Notes under the pieces: model-generated
Told to the model about the DNA's origin: nothing
Seen by the model: only the letters and a program-made list of their open reading frames with translations
Databases searched by the model: none
From: Opitutus sp. ER46
GTDB taxonomy: Bacteria; Verrucomicrobiota; Verrucomicrobiia; Opitutales; Opitutaceae
Direction of reading: 5' to 3'
Assembly: GCF_003054705.1 (NCBI RefSeq)
Contig: NZ_QAYX01000016.1
Coordinates: 1-64,000 of the forward strand
Length of the DNA stretch: 64,000 nucleotides
Part shown: positions 1-8,133 of the stretch, piece after piece
Layout: each line of letters begins with the position of its first letter
Position numbering within the stretch: the first letter of the stretch is position 1
Position numbers and translations under genes: made by a program

Positions 1-61
1 CCCTCAATCCCTCAATCCCTCAATCCCTCAATCCCTCAATCCCTCAATCCCTCAATCCCTC
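1..61. repeat. Tandem 8-bp repeat array (CCCTCAAT)
   Basis: Seven perfect head-to-tail copies of CCCTCAAT fill bases 1-56, followed by a partial copy. The array touches the window edge, so its true length is unknown. It lies downstream of the aldehyde dehydrogenase stop codon and runs directly into a purine-rich element. There are no unique spacers, so it is not a CRISPR array. Confidence 0.9.
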
Positions 62-98
62 GAGAGAAAGAGAAAGAGGAAGAGTAAGAGAAAGATGG
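61..98. repeat. Purine-rich dispersed element, copy A
   Basis: Bases 61-95 match bases 53971-54005 at 34 of 35 positions; the first 28 bases are identical. The unit is built from GAGAAAGA-like heptamers and octamers. Both copies sit just beyond the 3' end of a minus-strand gene: here the aldehyde dehydrogenase, there the AraC-type regulator. This copy lacks the pyrimidine-rich inverted arm seen at the other site. Confidence 0.8.
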
Positions 99-112
99 AG
101 GGCCCCCCTTTC

Positions 113-1645
113 TCAGCCGCCGGACCAGGGGCCGGAGATCTGGCGGGCGTCGGCGGGGTAGGCGCGCGGTTCGTGCTGGATCGTTATCCAGTGTTCGCTG
201 GTAAAGGCGTCGACGGCCCAACGGCCGTTGAAGCGGCCGATGCCGGAGTTCTTCTCGCCGCCGAACGGGTTGAACGGAAGGTCGTTCACGGGCTGGTCGT
301 TGATGTGCGTCATGCCGGCCTGGACGCCGCGGGCGAAGCGGAGGCCGCGTTCGAGATCGCGCGTGAAGACGGCGCTCGAGAGACCGTAGCGGGTGCCGTT
401 GGCGAGGCGCAGCGCGTCGTCGTCGCCGCGGGCGCGGATGATCGGCGCGACGGGACCGAAGAGCTCCTCGCTGGCGAGTTGGTACTCGTTGTTCACGCCG
501 ACGAACACGTGCGGCGGCAGCACGAGCCCCTGCGGCTCGCCGCCGAAAACCTGGCGCACGCCGTCGCGGCGGGCCTGGAGGATGCGGCGCCAAAGCCCGT
601 CGAACTGCGACTGGTTGATGAGCGGGCCGATCATCGTGGTCGGATCGTCGGGGTCGCCGACCTTGAGCTGGCGCACGCGCTCGACAAAGGCGTCCACAAA
701 ATCGTCATACACGGCGTCATCGACGATGAAGCGGTTCGTGATCATGCAAATCTGACCCTGATGCAGGAACTTTCCGAAGATGGCGGCTTCGACGGCGCGC
801 GGGAGGTCGGCGTCGGCGAGGATCACGAACGGGCTGTTGCCGCCCAGCTCGAGCTCGAGCCGCTTGATGATCTGCGCCTCGAGCGCGAGGCGGCCGATGT
901 GGCGGCCGACTGGCGTGGAGCCGGTGAACGAAATCACGCGCGGGACGTCGTGGGTCACGAACGCGTCGCCGATTTCCGAGCCGGCGCCGATGACGACGCT
1001 GAGCAGGCCCTCGGGCAGCCCGGCGGCCTCCAGGATCTTCGCGAACAACAGCCCGCCGGTGATGGGCGTATCGCTGGCCGGTTTGACCACGGCCGCGTTG
1101 CCGACGGCGAGCGCGGGAAAGAGCGAGCGCGCGGTGAGCTGCAGCGGCCAGTTCCACGGGCTGATGATGCCGACGACGCCGACCGGGCTGCGATAAACCT
1201 GGCATTCCTTGCCCGGGACGTCGGCCGGGATGAGCCGGCCCTCGACGAGGTAGGGGAGGGTTTCGGCTTCGCGCAGCACGCTCCGTACGGACTGCCACTC
1301 GAGGGAGGCCTTGATGCGTGTGCTGCCGGCCTCGCGGATCAGCCAGGTGATGATCTCGTCGCGATGGGCCTCCATCACGAGGCCGGCGCGGCGCATGACC
1401 TCGGCGCGGGCGCCGGGCGTTTGCGCGGCCCAGTCCTGCTGGGCGACGGCCGCGCGGCGGTAGGCCTCCTCGAGATTGGCCGCGTTGGCCTGCGGAATCT
1501 CCACCAGCGTTTCGCCGGTGAACGGGTTGCGATCGCGGTTCGGATGGGTGCTGCGGCCATGGCGCCAGTGGCCGGCGATGAATTGGCGGTCGAAGTGGGC
1601 GAACGCGGTGGTCGACTCGGGACGGGAGATTTCGGCGGTGGGCAT
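113..1645 (-). CDS. NAD(P)-dependent aldehyde dehydrogenase
   Basis: This 510-residue protein is a full-length member of the aldehyde dehydrogenase superfamily, which oxidises aldehydes to carboxylic acids in the cytoplasm. The SPWNWP motif near residue 163 and the VKPASDTP segment near residue 188 belong to the cofactor-binding fold. The general-base glutamate is in [10 protein letters not shown] (Glu266) and the nucleophilic cysteine is in HQGQICM (Cys300). The overall look is closest to the benzaldehyde/vanillin dehydrogenase-like branch, but the substrate cannot be read from the sequence. An in-frame TTG 13 codons upstream could extend it; the ATG at 1645 was chosen because the extension looks non-conserved. 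It seems to be a single-gene transcript. Confidence 0.93.
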   Translation of the reverse strand: MPTAEISRPESTTAFAHFDRQFIAGHWRHGRSTHPNRDRNPFTGETLVEIPQANAANLEEAYRRAAVAQQDWAAQTPGARAEVMRRAGLVMEAHRDEIITWLIREAGSTRIKASLEWQSVRSVLREAETLPYLVEGRLIPADVPGKECQVYRSPVGVVGIISPWNWPLQLTARSLFPALAVGNAAVVKPASDTPITGGLLFAKILEAAGLPEGLLSVVIGAGSEIGDAFVTHDVPRVISFTGSTPVGRHIGRLALEAQIIKRLELELGGNSPFVILADADLPRAVEAAIFGKFLHQGQICMITNRFIVDDAVYDDFVDAFVERVRQLKVGDPDDPTTMIGPLINQSQFDGLWRRILQARRDGVRQVFGGEPQGLVLPPHVFVGVNNEYQLASEELFGPVAPIIRARGDDDALRLANGTRYGLSSAVFTRDLERGLRFARGVQAGMTHINDQPVNDLPFNPFGGEKNSGIGRFNGRWAVDAFTSEHWITIQHEPRAYPADARQISGPWSGG

Positions 1646-1827
1646 GGTGTGGCGGGAAGCGCCATCGTGGCGGCGCGAGCGCAACCTAGGCGCGGGCGGG
1701 CCCGCCCGCTATCGAGTCAGCGGCCGAATGTCCGGTGGCGAAACGGAAGTCCGAAGGGATGGGCGAATTACCGGCACGGCATCCCCACGCTTGCCGAGCG
1801 GAGGGCGCTGCGTTTTCGTGGCCGTTC

Positions 1828-2421
1828 ATGATTTCGCTGCACGAAGGCAAGGGCGCCCGGGTCAAGAAGCCGGCCGAGCGGGTCTTCACGTTTCGGCTCA
1901 CGGTCGTGGGCTGCCATCCGAAGATCTGGCGGCGGCTTCAGGTGCGCGAATCGATGTGGCTGTCCCGCCTCCACGACAGCATCCAGGTGCTCTTCGACTG
2001 GTTCGACTACCAGACCCATGCCTTCAACCTGGACGACCTGCGTTTCGGCAACCCGCTGAAGCGCGACGATCTGACGATCGAGGATGATCGCGACGTGACG
2101 CTGGCGGATCTCGATTTGGAGCACCGGGAGCGGTTTTCGTACGGCTACCACTTCGGCGAGGGCTGGCAGGTGGAGGTCAAAGTCGAGAAGACGGACCCGG
2201 TGGAGAAGGGCGTGCACTACCCACTGTGCACCGGCGGTGAGCGGGCTGGACCGCCGGAGGATTGCGGCGGGCTGGAGGCGTTTCACGACATGCTGGCCTG
2301 CATCAAGGAGCCGCACACCGATCTCGGCCGCGAGTGGATCGAATGGCTGGGCCCGGATTACCAGGCGGAACTCTGCGACTTGGAGAAGATCAACCGCGGC
2401 CTGCGGAAGCTGGGAAAGTGA
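1828..2421 (+). CDS. Plasmid pRiA4b ORF-3 family protein
   Basis: A 197-residue soluble protein resembling the pRiA4b ORF-3-like family: it has the FRLTVVGCHPKIWRRLQV opening, the HDSIQVLFDW segment near residue 50, and the YGYHFGEGW and CTGGERAGPPEDCGG stretches. The family is common on plasmids, in IS1096-type passenger regions and on chromosomes; its biochemical role is not established. The frame is open upstream to a GTG at 1735, but the ATG at 1828 starts just before the family-like region. No transposase lies nearby. The gene is alone between the divergent aldehyde dehydrogenase and the convergent membrane protein. Confidence 0.8.
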   Translation: MISLHEGKGARVKKPAERVFTFRLTVVGCHPKIWRRLQVRESMWLSRLHDSIQVLFDWFDYQTHAFNLDDLRFGNPLKRDDLTIEDDRDVTLADLDLEHRERFSYGYHFGEGWQVEVKVEKTDPVEKGVHYPLCTGGERAGPPEDCGGLEAFHDMLACIKEPHTDLGREWIEWLGPDYQAELCDLEKINRGLRKLGK

Positions 2422-2426
2422 AAGGC

Positions 2427-2574
2427 GAATGCAGAATGCTTACGCTGCGCTAATGCAGAATTATGAATGGAGAATGTAGAATTCTCCGGCGGGAAAACCG
2501 GTGGTGCATTCGGAACATTCCCGTGGCCGGGCGCGCAGTCTGATCGGTCAGATCAGTCGGATCCGTCGGATCGG
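2427..2574. repeat. Two dispersed low-complexity repeats downstream of a stop codon
   Basis: Right after the stop of the preceding gene comes an A/T-richer stretch made of AGAATG(C/T)AGAAT-like units (2427-2485), a sharp drop in GC compared with the flanking genes. It is followed at 2538-2574 by a GATC-containing run (TCTGATCGGTCAGATCAGTC and variants). A related GATC-type run occurs in inverted orientation at 18187-18210. No gene is seen here. Confidence 0.6.
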
Positions 2575-2609
2575 GTGGTCGTCACCGCGGGCGAAAACGG
2601 AGACGCGCG

Positions 2610-2909
2610 TCAGCGGACGGGCATGGTGAGGTGCGGAGCGAGCAGGTCGATGAACGGCGTGAGAAATTTCGGTTCGGTGCGCGTCTGCGTCCAATGGAGG
2701 ACGAGCAGGAGAAACACCATGAACAGCACGAGGCCGACGAGGGCGGGGTTGATGCTGCGGAGTAGCCGGTAGAACGACAGCACCATCATCACCACAAAGA
2801 AGGCGCAGACGAGGGTGAGAAAGTGGTGCTCGGCGAAGAGCGCCTTGAGCTGGGTCCAGACGGCGTGCAGACCCTGGCGGGCGTTCTCATACTGGACGGG
2901 CTGCGCCAT
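2610..2909 (-). CDS. Small two-helix membrane protein
   Basis: This 99-residue protein has two strong hydrophobic segments (about residues 30-50 and 55-73), a charged amphipathic N-terminus and a short C-terminal tail. I do not recognise a family. The chosen ATG at 2909 gives a compact reading frame; upstream alternatives would add a non-hydrophobic, arginine-rich stretch. It is divergent from the YwiC-like gene, and the FNR-type box at 3054-3067 lies between them, so it could be co-regulated in response to oxygen or nitric oxide. That link is only inferred from position. Confidence 0.65.
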   Translation of the reverse strand: MAQPVQYENARQGLHAVWTQLKALFAEHHFLTLVCAFFVVMMVLSFYRLLRSINPALVGLVLFMVFLLLVLHWTQTRTEPKFLTPFIDLLAPHLTMPVR

Positions 2910-3053
2910 CGGCCGAAAGACCCGGTGCCACGGGAAGAGTTCAGTGGGAGAATCTCCCAGGACGTGGCGCAACGCAGGCCCGGTGCGCAATCACCTGGCG
3001 CGCAGCTCAATGGGTTGACGACGAGCTGCTGCGATCGGCGGTGGGCGAGCCGC

Positions 3054-3067
3054 TTGATATCAGTCAA
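3054..3067 (+). promoter_or_regulatory. FNR/DNR-type operator upstream of the YwiC-like gene
   Basis: TTGATATCAGTCAA fits the FNR/DNR consensus TTGAT-N4-ATCAA with one substitution. A TACAGT hexamer at 3091-3096 lies where a -10 box would be if the site sat at about -41.5. That would put transcription start at about 3102, two bases before the ATG at 3104. Confidence 0.7.
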
Positions 3068-3103
3068 GGCCGCTGGGCCGCGCCCGATGCTACAGTGAGG
3101 CGC

Positions 3104-3916
3104 ATGAGTCCCAACCCGTCCGAGGTCACGAATCGCGTGCCGCCGCCACCCGGCTGGCGCGAGCTGGTGTGGCCGCGGGAGCACGGCAGTTGGTCGCTGG
3201 CGCTGGAGCCACTGGCGCTCGCCTTGCTGGCCGCGCCGTCCTGGGCCGGGGGCGCGCTGGCGGTCGCGACGGTCGGAGCCTTCTTTGCACGGCGGCCCGT
3301 GCGCACGGCGTGGACGGAAACGCGACCCGCCGTGCGGCGGCGCGCGGGGCAGGCGGCGGCAGTCTGCGCGGCGGTGGCGGCGTTGGGCGCAACGGGCGCA
3401 GTGGCCCTGGCCACGTCAATGCGAGCCTGGATGTGGCTGTTGCCCTCGATGCTGGCGGGGGCGGCGTTCCTGGGGTTTGACTTGCAGAAGTCCGGTCGCG
3501 AAGCGGAGGCGGAGCTGGCCGGGTCGTTTGCGTTCGCGTGGCTGCCGGCGGCGTTCGCGGCGTTCGCCGGCTGGCCGGCGGGACCGGCGGTGACGCTCGG
3601 CGTGGTCATGCTGGCGCGCGCGGTGCCGACGGTACTGACGATCCGCGTGGTGCTGCGGGCGCGAAAGGCGCAGGCGGAGCCGGCGCGGGGCCCGGCGTGG
3701 CTGGCGCTCGGCGCCGCGCTCCTCGTGGCCGAACTCACGCGCCGCGGACATGCGCCGTTCGCGGCGGCGATCCTGGCGGCGGGGCTCGCGCTGCGCTCGG
3801 GCGGGCTGCTGGTTTTCCCGCGACCGCGACTGCGCGCGACCACGCTCGGCATCGCGGAGGCCGTGCTCGGCGGCGTATATGTGGTCGTGCTCGGGCTGTG
3901 GTGGCCGACGCCATGA
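3104..3916 (+). CDS. YwiC-like multi-pass membrane protein
   Basis: This 270-residue protein is very hydrophobic, with roughly eight predicted membrane spans. It begins with a WPREHGSW motif close to the N-terminus, which is characteristic of the YwiC-like family; in Bacillus the family name gene lies near the anaerobic regulator fnr. Molecular function is unknown. The ATG at 3104 follows a GAGG sequence and precedes the diagnostic motif, so it is preferred over the upstream in-frame start at 3041. It has an FNR-type box just upstream and is followed on the same strand by the DUF6448 operon, which has its own box. A role in anaerobic or nitrogen-oxide metabolism is therefore inferred. Confidence 0.85.
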   Translation: MSPNPSEVTNRVPPPPGWRELVWPREHGSWSLALEPLALALLAAPSWAGGALAVATVGAFFARRPVRTAWTETRPAVRRRAGQAAAVCAAVAALGATGAVALATSMRAWMWLLPSMLAGAAFLGFDLQKSGREAEAELAGSFAFAWLPAAFAAFAGWPAGPAVTLGVVMLARAVPTVLTIRVVLRARKAQAEPARGPAWLALGAALLVAELTRRGHAPFAAAILAAGLALRSGGLLVFPRPRLRATTLGIAEAVLGGVYVVVLGLWWPTP

Positions 3917-3934
3917 CGCGGACCACCAGACCCG

Positions 3935-3948
3935 TTGACGCGTATCAA
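3935..3948 (+). promoter_or_regulatory. FNR/DNR-type operator upstream of the DUF6448 operon
   Basis: TTGACGCGTATCAA matches the FNR/DNR half-site pattern TTGAN-N4-NTCAA. It lies 86 bases before the ATG of the DUF6448 gene, in the short gap after the YwiC-like gene. If it acts at -41.5, transcription would start near 3983. The Crp/Fnr regulator encoded at the end of this operon has the matching ExxSR recognition helix. Confidence 0.7.
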
Positions 3949-4034
3949 GGCGCGGAGCGCGGCGGCGTGACATGGTGTGCGCGTGCCCGCGGCCAGATGG
4001 CGGCGGGCGCGGTTTTTCAATCACCGATGGCATC

Positions 4035-4628
4035 ATGAAACGATTCCTCCCTCGACGCGCGTTCACGTTCTTCCTGCTTTTCCCGCTCGTGATGGCTCCG
4101 CTGGCTCGGGCGCATTGCGATACGTTGTCCGGCCCGGTGGTGGTCGAAGCCCGCGCGGCGCTCGCGAAGGGTGACGTCACCCCGGTGCTTAAGTGGGTGA
4201 AACCCGCGGCGGAGCCGGCGGTGCGGGAGGCGTTTCGCAAGGCGAGCGCGGTGCGCGGACAATCGGCGGCGGTGGCTGAACTCGCCGACACCTATTTCTT
4301 CGAGACGCTCGTGCGCCTGCATCGCGAAGGCGAAGGCGAGCCGTTCACCGGGCTGAAGGACGAGACGGCGGAGCCCGGTATCGCCGCCGCGGATGCGGCG
4401 CTGGCGGCGGGAAGTGCGGCGCACCTGCACCATGACCTCGTCGCGCGCATCAAGGCCGTGGTCGACGAGCGCTTCGCCGCCGCCCAGGCCGCGCGCGCCC
4501 GGGCCGACAGCAGCGTGCAGGCGGGGCGCGAGTACGTCGCCGCCTATGTTGCCTTCATGCACCTGACCGAGCAGCTCTATGCCCTGTCGAATCCGACGGC
4601 GGCTCACGCCCACGGCCACGCGCCCTGA
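4035..4628 (+). CDS. DUF6448 family exported protein
   Basis: A 197-residue protein with an N-terminal signal peptide (basic start, hydrophobic core to about residue 24). The mature protein opens with HCDTLSGPVV, the hallmark of the DUF6448 family. It is rich in helix-forming residues and charged pairs, and ends in a short His-rich tail (AHAHGHAP) that could bind metal. The function of the family is unknown. It is the first gene of an operon with DUF2249, cupin and Crp/Fnr genes (gaps of 3, 16 and 42 bases) behind an FNR-type box, so a periplasmic role under low oxygen or nitrosative stress is inferred. Confidence 0.85.
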   Translation: MKRFLPRRAFTFFLLFPLVMAPLARAHCDTLSGPVVVEARAALAKGDVTPVLKWVKPAAEPAVREAFRKASAVRGQSAAVAELADTYFFETLVRLHREGEGEPFTGLKDETAEPGIAAADAALAAGSAAHLHHDLVARIKAVVDERFAAAQAARARADSSVQAGREYVAAYVAFMHLTEQLYALSNPTAAHAHGHAP

Positions 4629-4631
4629 TCC

Positions 4632-4889
4632 ATGTCCTCCACCCCTCGCAAGGTCCGCACGCTCGACGTCCGCCCGCTGATCGCGCAGGGCGAGGAGCCG
4701 CTGGCCAGCATCATGGCGACCGTGCGCGCCGTGGCGCCGGGCGAGTCCTTCGTGCTCATCAGCCCCTTCCTGCCTTCGCCGCTGATCGAGCGCCTCCAGT
4801 CCGAAGGCTTCACCGCCCGGCCGGAGCATCGCAGCGACGGCGGGTGGCAGACCCAGTTCACCCGGCCGGCGGCGCCTGACGCGCGCTGA
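4632..4889 (+). CDS. DUF2249 domain protein
   Basis: This 85-residue protein is a single DUF2249 domain, related in fold to TusA-like small proteins. The typical pattern is present: LDVRPLIAQGEEPL at the start, a central APGESFVLISPF strand, and PLIERLQSEGF leading to the end. The family usually sits beside denitrification, hemerythrin or nitric-oxide genes, but its biochemical role is unproven. It starts only 3 bases after the DUF6448 stop, so the two are almost certainly translated from one mRNA. Confidence 0.88.
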   Translation: MSSTPRKVRTLDVRPLIAQGEEPLASIMATVRAVAPGESFVLISPFLPSPLIERLQSEGFTARPEHRSDGGWQTQFTRPAAPDAR

Positions 4890-4905
4890 GCCAGGTCCCT
4901 TTCCC

Positions 4906-5256
4906 ATGAAAACGTCCGCCCTGCTCTCGAATCAGGAACCTGGCTCGCTGGCGCTGGCCGAAGCCGCGCCCGTGGTGGGCCACGGCATCGTCAGCCGCAC
5001 GCTGCTGGCCACGCCCGAGCTGCGCTCGGTGGTGTTCACGTTTGCGCCGGAGCAGGCGTTGACCGAGCACACGAGCACCTCGCGCGCGCTGATCCAGATC
5101 CTGAGCGGGGAGTGCGAGTTCTCGGTGGCGGGCACGCCGCGGATGATGAAGGCGGGCGATTTGCTGCATCTGCCGCCGAATGTGCCGCACGCGGTGCTGG
5201 CAAAGACGGCCCTGACGATGCTCCTCGTGCTTGCACCCGAGCGAAAGCCAGCCTGA
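4906..5256 (+). CDS. Small cupin-domain protein
   Basis: A 116-residue single-domain cupin. The first cupin motif is degenerate (LTEHTSTSRALIQILSGECEF, residues about 46-66), and the second is seen as AGDLLHLPPNVPHAVLA, containing the usual G-(D)-x-(P)-x-H features. It may bind a metal, but one or more first-motif ligands are not clearly conserved, so catalytic activity is uncertain. It is third in the FNR-box operon, 42 bases before the regulator gene. Similar cupins accompany Crp/Fnr regulators in nitrogen-oxide gene clusters; a sensing or accessory role is inferred. Confidence 0.85.
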   Translation: MKTSALLSNQEPGSLALAEAAPVVGHGIVSRTLLATPELRSVVFTFAPEQALTEHTSTSRALIQILSGECEFSVAGTPRMMKAGDLLHLPPNVPHAVLAKTALTMLLVLAPERKPA

Positions 5257-5298
5257 TGTGTCGGGCGGCGCCGGCAATGGCCGGCCGCTGTTCCCATT

Positions 5299-6018
5299 GT
5301 GCCCACTGATGTTTCCCGCCTCCGCACCACGGCGCTAGCGGCGACGCTGCGCTCGTGTCAGTTGTTCCAAGGTCTGCCCGCCGCCGACGTCGAGGCGGTC
5401 GCCAGCTTTGCGCTGCTGCGCAATGTCGCGAAGGACCATTACCTGTTTCGCGAGACCGACCCGGCGGAGGGGTTCTACGTGGTGCAGAAGGGGGCGATCA
5501 ACGTCCACCGGGTGAGCCCCGCGGGGAAGGAGCAGGTGATCCATGTGTTCCGCCCGGGCGAGTCGCTCGCGGAGGCCGCGCTCGCGACCGAGCATGGTTA
5601 CCCGGCGAACGCGCGGGCGGTGGAGTCGTCGGCCGTGATCGTGGTGCCGAAGGCGCCATTCCTGGAGCTGCTGGCGCGCCGGCCGGACCTGAGCCTGCGC
5701 ATGCTGGGTTCGCTGAGCCAGCACCTGCGCGTGCTTGTGGGCCTGGTGGATGACCTCACGCTGAAGGACGTCGAGACGCGGCTGGTGAACTGGATGCTGA
5801 AGCGCTGCGGCCGGCAGCAGCGCGGCGCGGCGACGATCGAGCTGGGCTCGACGAAGCGGGTGCTGGCGGCGGAGCTGGGCACGAGCAGCGAGACCTTGTC
5901 GCGGACCTTTGCGAAACTGCGGGATGACGGGCTCGTGGAGGTGCGGGGCGCATCGCTGCTGGTGCCGGATATCATCGCGCTCGAGGCGCGATTCCGCGGC
6001 CTGCTGGGCGAGTTGTAG
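5299..6018 (+). CDS. Crp/Fnr family transcriptional regulator (DNR-like)
   Basis: This 239-residue regulator has an N-terminal cyclic-nucleotide-binding-type sensor domain (about residues 20-140), a long dimer helix and a C-terminal winged helix. The recognition helix reads SSETLSR (Glu198, Ser201, Arg202), the ExxSR pattern that recognises TTGAT half-sites. Only Cys20 lies near the N-terminus, so the four-cysteine iron-sulfur cluster of FNR is missing; a haem-type DNR/NNR sensor is more likely. It starts with GTG. It closes the operon and probably acts on the boxes at 3054-3067 and 3935-3948, including its own promoter; this is inference from motif match. Confidence 0.9.
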   Translation: MPTDVSRLRTTALAATLRSCQLFQGLPAADVEAVASFALLRNVAKDHYLFRETDPAEGFYVVQKGAINVHRVSPAGKEQVIHVFRPGESLAEAALATEHGYPANARAVESSAVIVVPKAPFLELLARRPDLSLRMLGSLSQHLRVLVGLVDDLTLKDVETRLVNWMLKRCGRQQRGAATIELGSTKRVLAAELGTSSETLSRTFAKLRDDGLVEVRGASLLVPDIIALEARFRGLLGEL

Positions 6019-6134
6019 GCGGAGGCGTCCGGCGCGAGGCAGGCGGCATTCATCGCACCGGGCCGGCGGCTCGTCGCAGCGCCGGTGCTTTCCGCTTGTG
6101 TTGCCGGAGCGGTGGGCGAAAACCGCGAGCTTCC

Positions 6135-7211
6135 ATGCACAACCGTTGGGCGAGATATGCCGTTTATGCGGCCGGATGGTCCTTCCTGGGCCTCGTGCTC
6201 TCGCTGGAGGTGTATTTCAATTTCCGGGCCGGGATGGGCGGGCAGGTGGACAACGATTTCGTGGACCTGGCGATCCCGCAGTTTGGCCGCGCGGTGATGT
6301 GGGCGGCGATGGCGCCGCTGATCCTGCGGCTGCGGACAGGGTTGCCGCTGACGCGCGGCCGCTGGGTGGGCGGCGTGAGTTTTCACCTGATGATGAGCGT
6401 GGTCGTGATGGCCGTGTTCTACGTCGGCCGGCACGTCGGCTACGCCGTGTTCTTTCGCGGCTTCGATCATTTCTGGGGGCGGCTGGTACCGGACTTCTAC
6501 GGCCGGAACATGATCGACATCGGCTACTACTGGCTCGTCCTGGGCTTCGGATACGGGATGGAGATCTACCAACGCTACAAGACGGAGGAGCTGAAGGCGG
6601 CGCGGCTGGAGACGCGGTTGATGGAGACCGAGCTGAAGACGCTGCGCGAACAGCTCCACCCGCACTTTCTCTTCAATACGCTGAACACGATCTCCGTACT
6701 GGTGCGCGACGGCCGGAGTGCGGAGGCGACCAACCTGATCGCGCGGCTGAGCTCGCTGCTGCGGGCGACGCTCGATGCGGCGCGCACGCCCGAGGTGCCG
6801 CTCCGGCAGGAGCTGGAGTTCCTGCTCGGTTACCTCGAGATCCAGAAGGCGCGGTTTTCCGACCGGCTGACGGTGCACGTGAACGTGGCGGCGCCGGCGC
6901 TGGAGGTGCGCGTGCCGAACCTGCTGCTGCAGCCCATCGTGGAGAATGCGATCCTGCACGGCATCGGACCGAAGTCCGGGCCGGGCCGCGTGGAGATCCG
7001 CGGCGAAGTGCGCGGGGAGACGCTGCACCTCGAGGTGGCGGACGACGGTCCCGGGCTGGCGGAGGACGGTGCGCGGCCGAAGGAGGGTATCGGACTTTCC
7101 AACACGCGGGAGCGGCTGGCCCGGATCTACGGTGACGCCGGCCGGCTCGCCCTGCGGAGTCTCGCCGGCCGCGGCGTAACCGTGGAAATCGACCTGCCCT
7201 GCGCCCGATGA
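6135..7211 (+). CDS. LytS/YpdA-type sensor histidine kinase
   Basis: A 358-residue membrane kinase with about four transmembrane segments in the first 145 residues and little periplasmic sequence. The phosphoacceptor region REQLHPHFLFNTL (His177 in PHFLFN) is typical of His_kinase-type (PF06580) enzymes, and the C-terminal ATPase domain shows QPIVENAILHG and ADDGPGL. It phosphorylates the LytTR response regulator encoded next, whose ATG overlaps this stop codon by four bases. The signal is unknown. ATG 6135 is used because the upstream 13 codons are unlike a signal or membrane segment. Confidence 0.92.
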   Translation: MHNRWARYAVYAAGWSFLGLVLSLEVYFNFRAGMGGQVDNDFVDLAIPQFGRAVMWAAMAPLILRLRTGLPLTRGRWVGGVSFHLMMSVVVMAVFYVGRHVGYAVFFRGFDHFWGRLVPDFYGRNMIDIGYYWLVLGFGYGMEIYQRYKTEELKAARLETRLMETELKTLREQLHPHFLFNTLNTISVLVRDGRSAEATNLIARLSSLLRATLDAARTPEVPLRQELEFLLGYLEIQKARFSDRLTVHVNVAAPALEVRVPNLLLQPIVENAILHGIGPKSGPGRVEIRGEVRGETLHLEVADDGPGLAEDGARPKEGIGLSNTRERLARIYGDAGRLALRSLAGRGVTVEIDLPCAR

Positions 7212-8032
7212 ACCCAGCCCCGAACCCAGCCCCCGACGCGACCCGACCGGTGCGCGCGGTGATCATTGACGACGAACCCATGGCCCGCCGTGGCGTGCAC
7301 CTGCTGCTGGAGCGCGACGCGGGGGTGGAGATCGTGGGCGAGGCGGCGGACGGCGTGGCCGGCCTGGAACTGCTGCAGCGGGTGCAGCCGGAGCTCGCCT
7401 TCGTCGACGTGCAGATGCCGGCCGGCAACGGCTTCGACATGCTGCGACGGCTCGCGCCGGAAGGATTGCCGGTCGTGGTGTTCATCACCGCTTACGACGA
7501 GTACGCCCTGCAGGCGTTCGACGTGCAGGCCGTCGACTATCTGCTGAAGCCCTACGACGACGAGCGGTTTGCGCGCGCCCTCGAGCGCGCGAAGGAGGCG
7601 GTGCGCCGGCGGCGGCAGGACGACTGGAGCGAGGGCCTCGCCGAGTTGCGGCAGTTGCTGCAGCACGTGCGCGAGGGGAAGCCCGGCGGCACGGAGGCGC
7701 CCGAGCGAATCCTCGTGAAAACTTCAGGCGAGATCGTGCTGCTGAAGCCGGACGAGGTGGACTGGATCGAGGCCGAGGGCGACTACGTGAAGTTTCATGT
7801 CGGTGGGCACGCGCACATGATGCGTGAGACGATGGCGCGGCTGGAGGCGCGGCTGAATCCCAAGCACTTCGTCCGCATCCACCGCTCCACGATCGTGAAC
7901 ATCGAGCGGATCCGGAAGTTGAGCCCGTCGTTCGCCGGAGACTACGTGGTGATTCTGCAGGACGGCACGCGGCTGCGGCTCAGCCGGGGGTTTCACGAAC
8001 GGCTCGCGAGCCTGCTGCACCAGGCCCTGTAG
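7208..8032 (+). CDS. LytTR-family response regulator
   Basis: This 274-residue protein has a receiver domain (residues about 15-130) with the phosphorylatable Asp67 in AFVDVQMP and the conserved lysine in YLLKPY. After a charged linker, a LytTR DNA-binding domain (about residues 172-270) is recognisable from VDWIEAEGDYVKFH, RIHRSTIVN and LRLSRGFHERL. It is the cytoplasmic partner of the overlapping histidine kinase. Target promoters are not evident; the exported protein downstream and the MacA/MacB-type operon are the nearest candidates. Confidence 0.93.
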   Translation: MNPAPNPAPDATRPVRAVIIDDEPMARRGVHLLLERDAGVEIVGEAADGVAGLELLQRVQPELAFVDVQMPAGNGFDMLRRLAPEGLPVVVFITAYDEYALQAFDVQAVDYLLKPYDDERFARALERAKEAVRRRRQDDWSEGLAELRQLLQHVREGKPGGTEAPERILVKTSGEIVLLKPDEVDWIEAEGDYVKFHVGGHAHMMRETMARLEARLNPKHFVRIHRSTIVNIERIRKLSPSFAGDYVVILQDGTRLRLSRGFHERLASLLHQAL

Positions 8033-8133
8033 GCCGTTCGCTTCGTCGCGTTCGCGGCGCGGTCCGTCGCCGCCTGGTGGCGGGTCGTCGCATTTTCGAA
8101 ACGGCAGGCCGGGCGGCGGAGTATTGAGGGGTG

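Noticed and set aside
1-61. CRISPR-like array
   Set aside because: Pure tandem octamer with no spacers.
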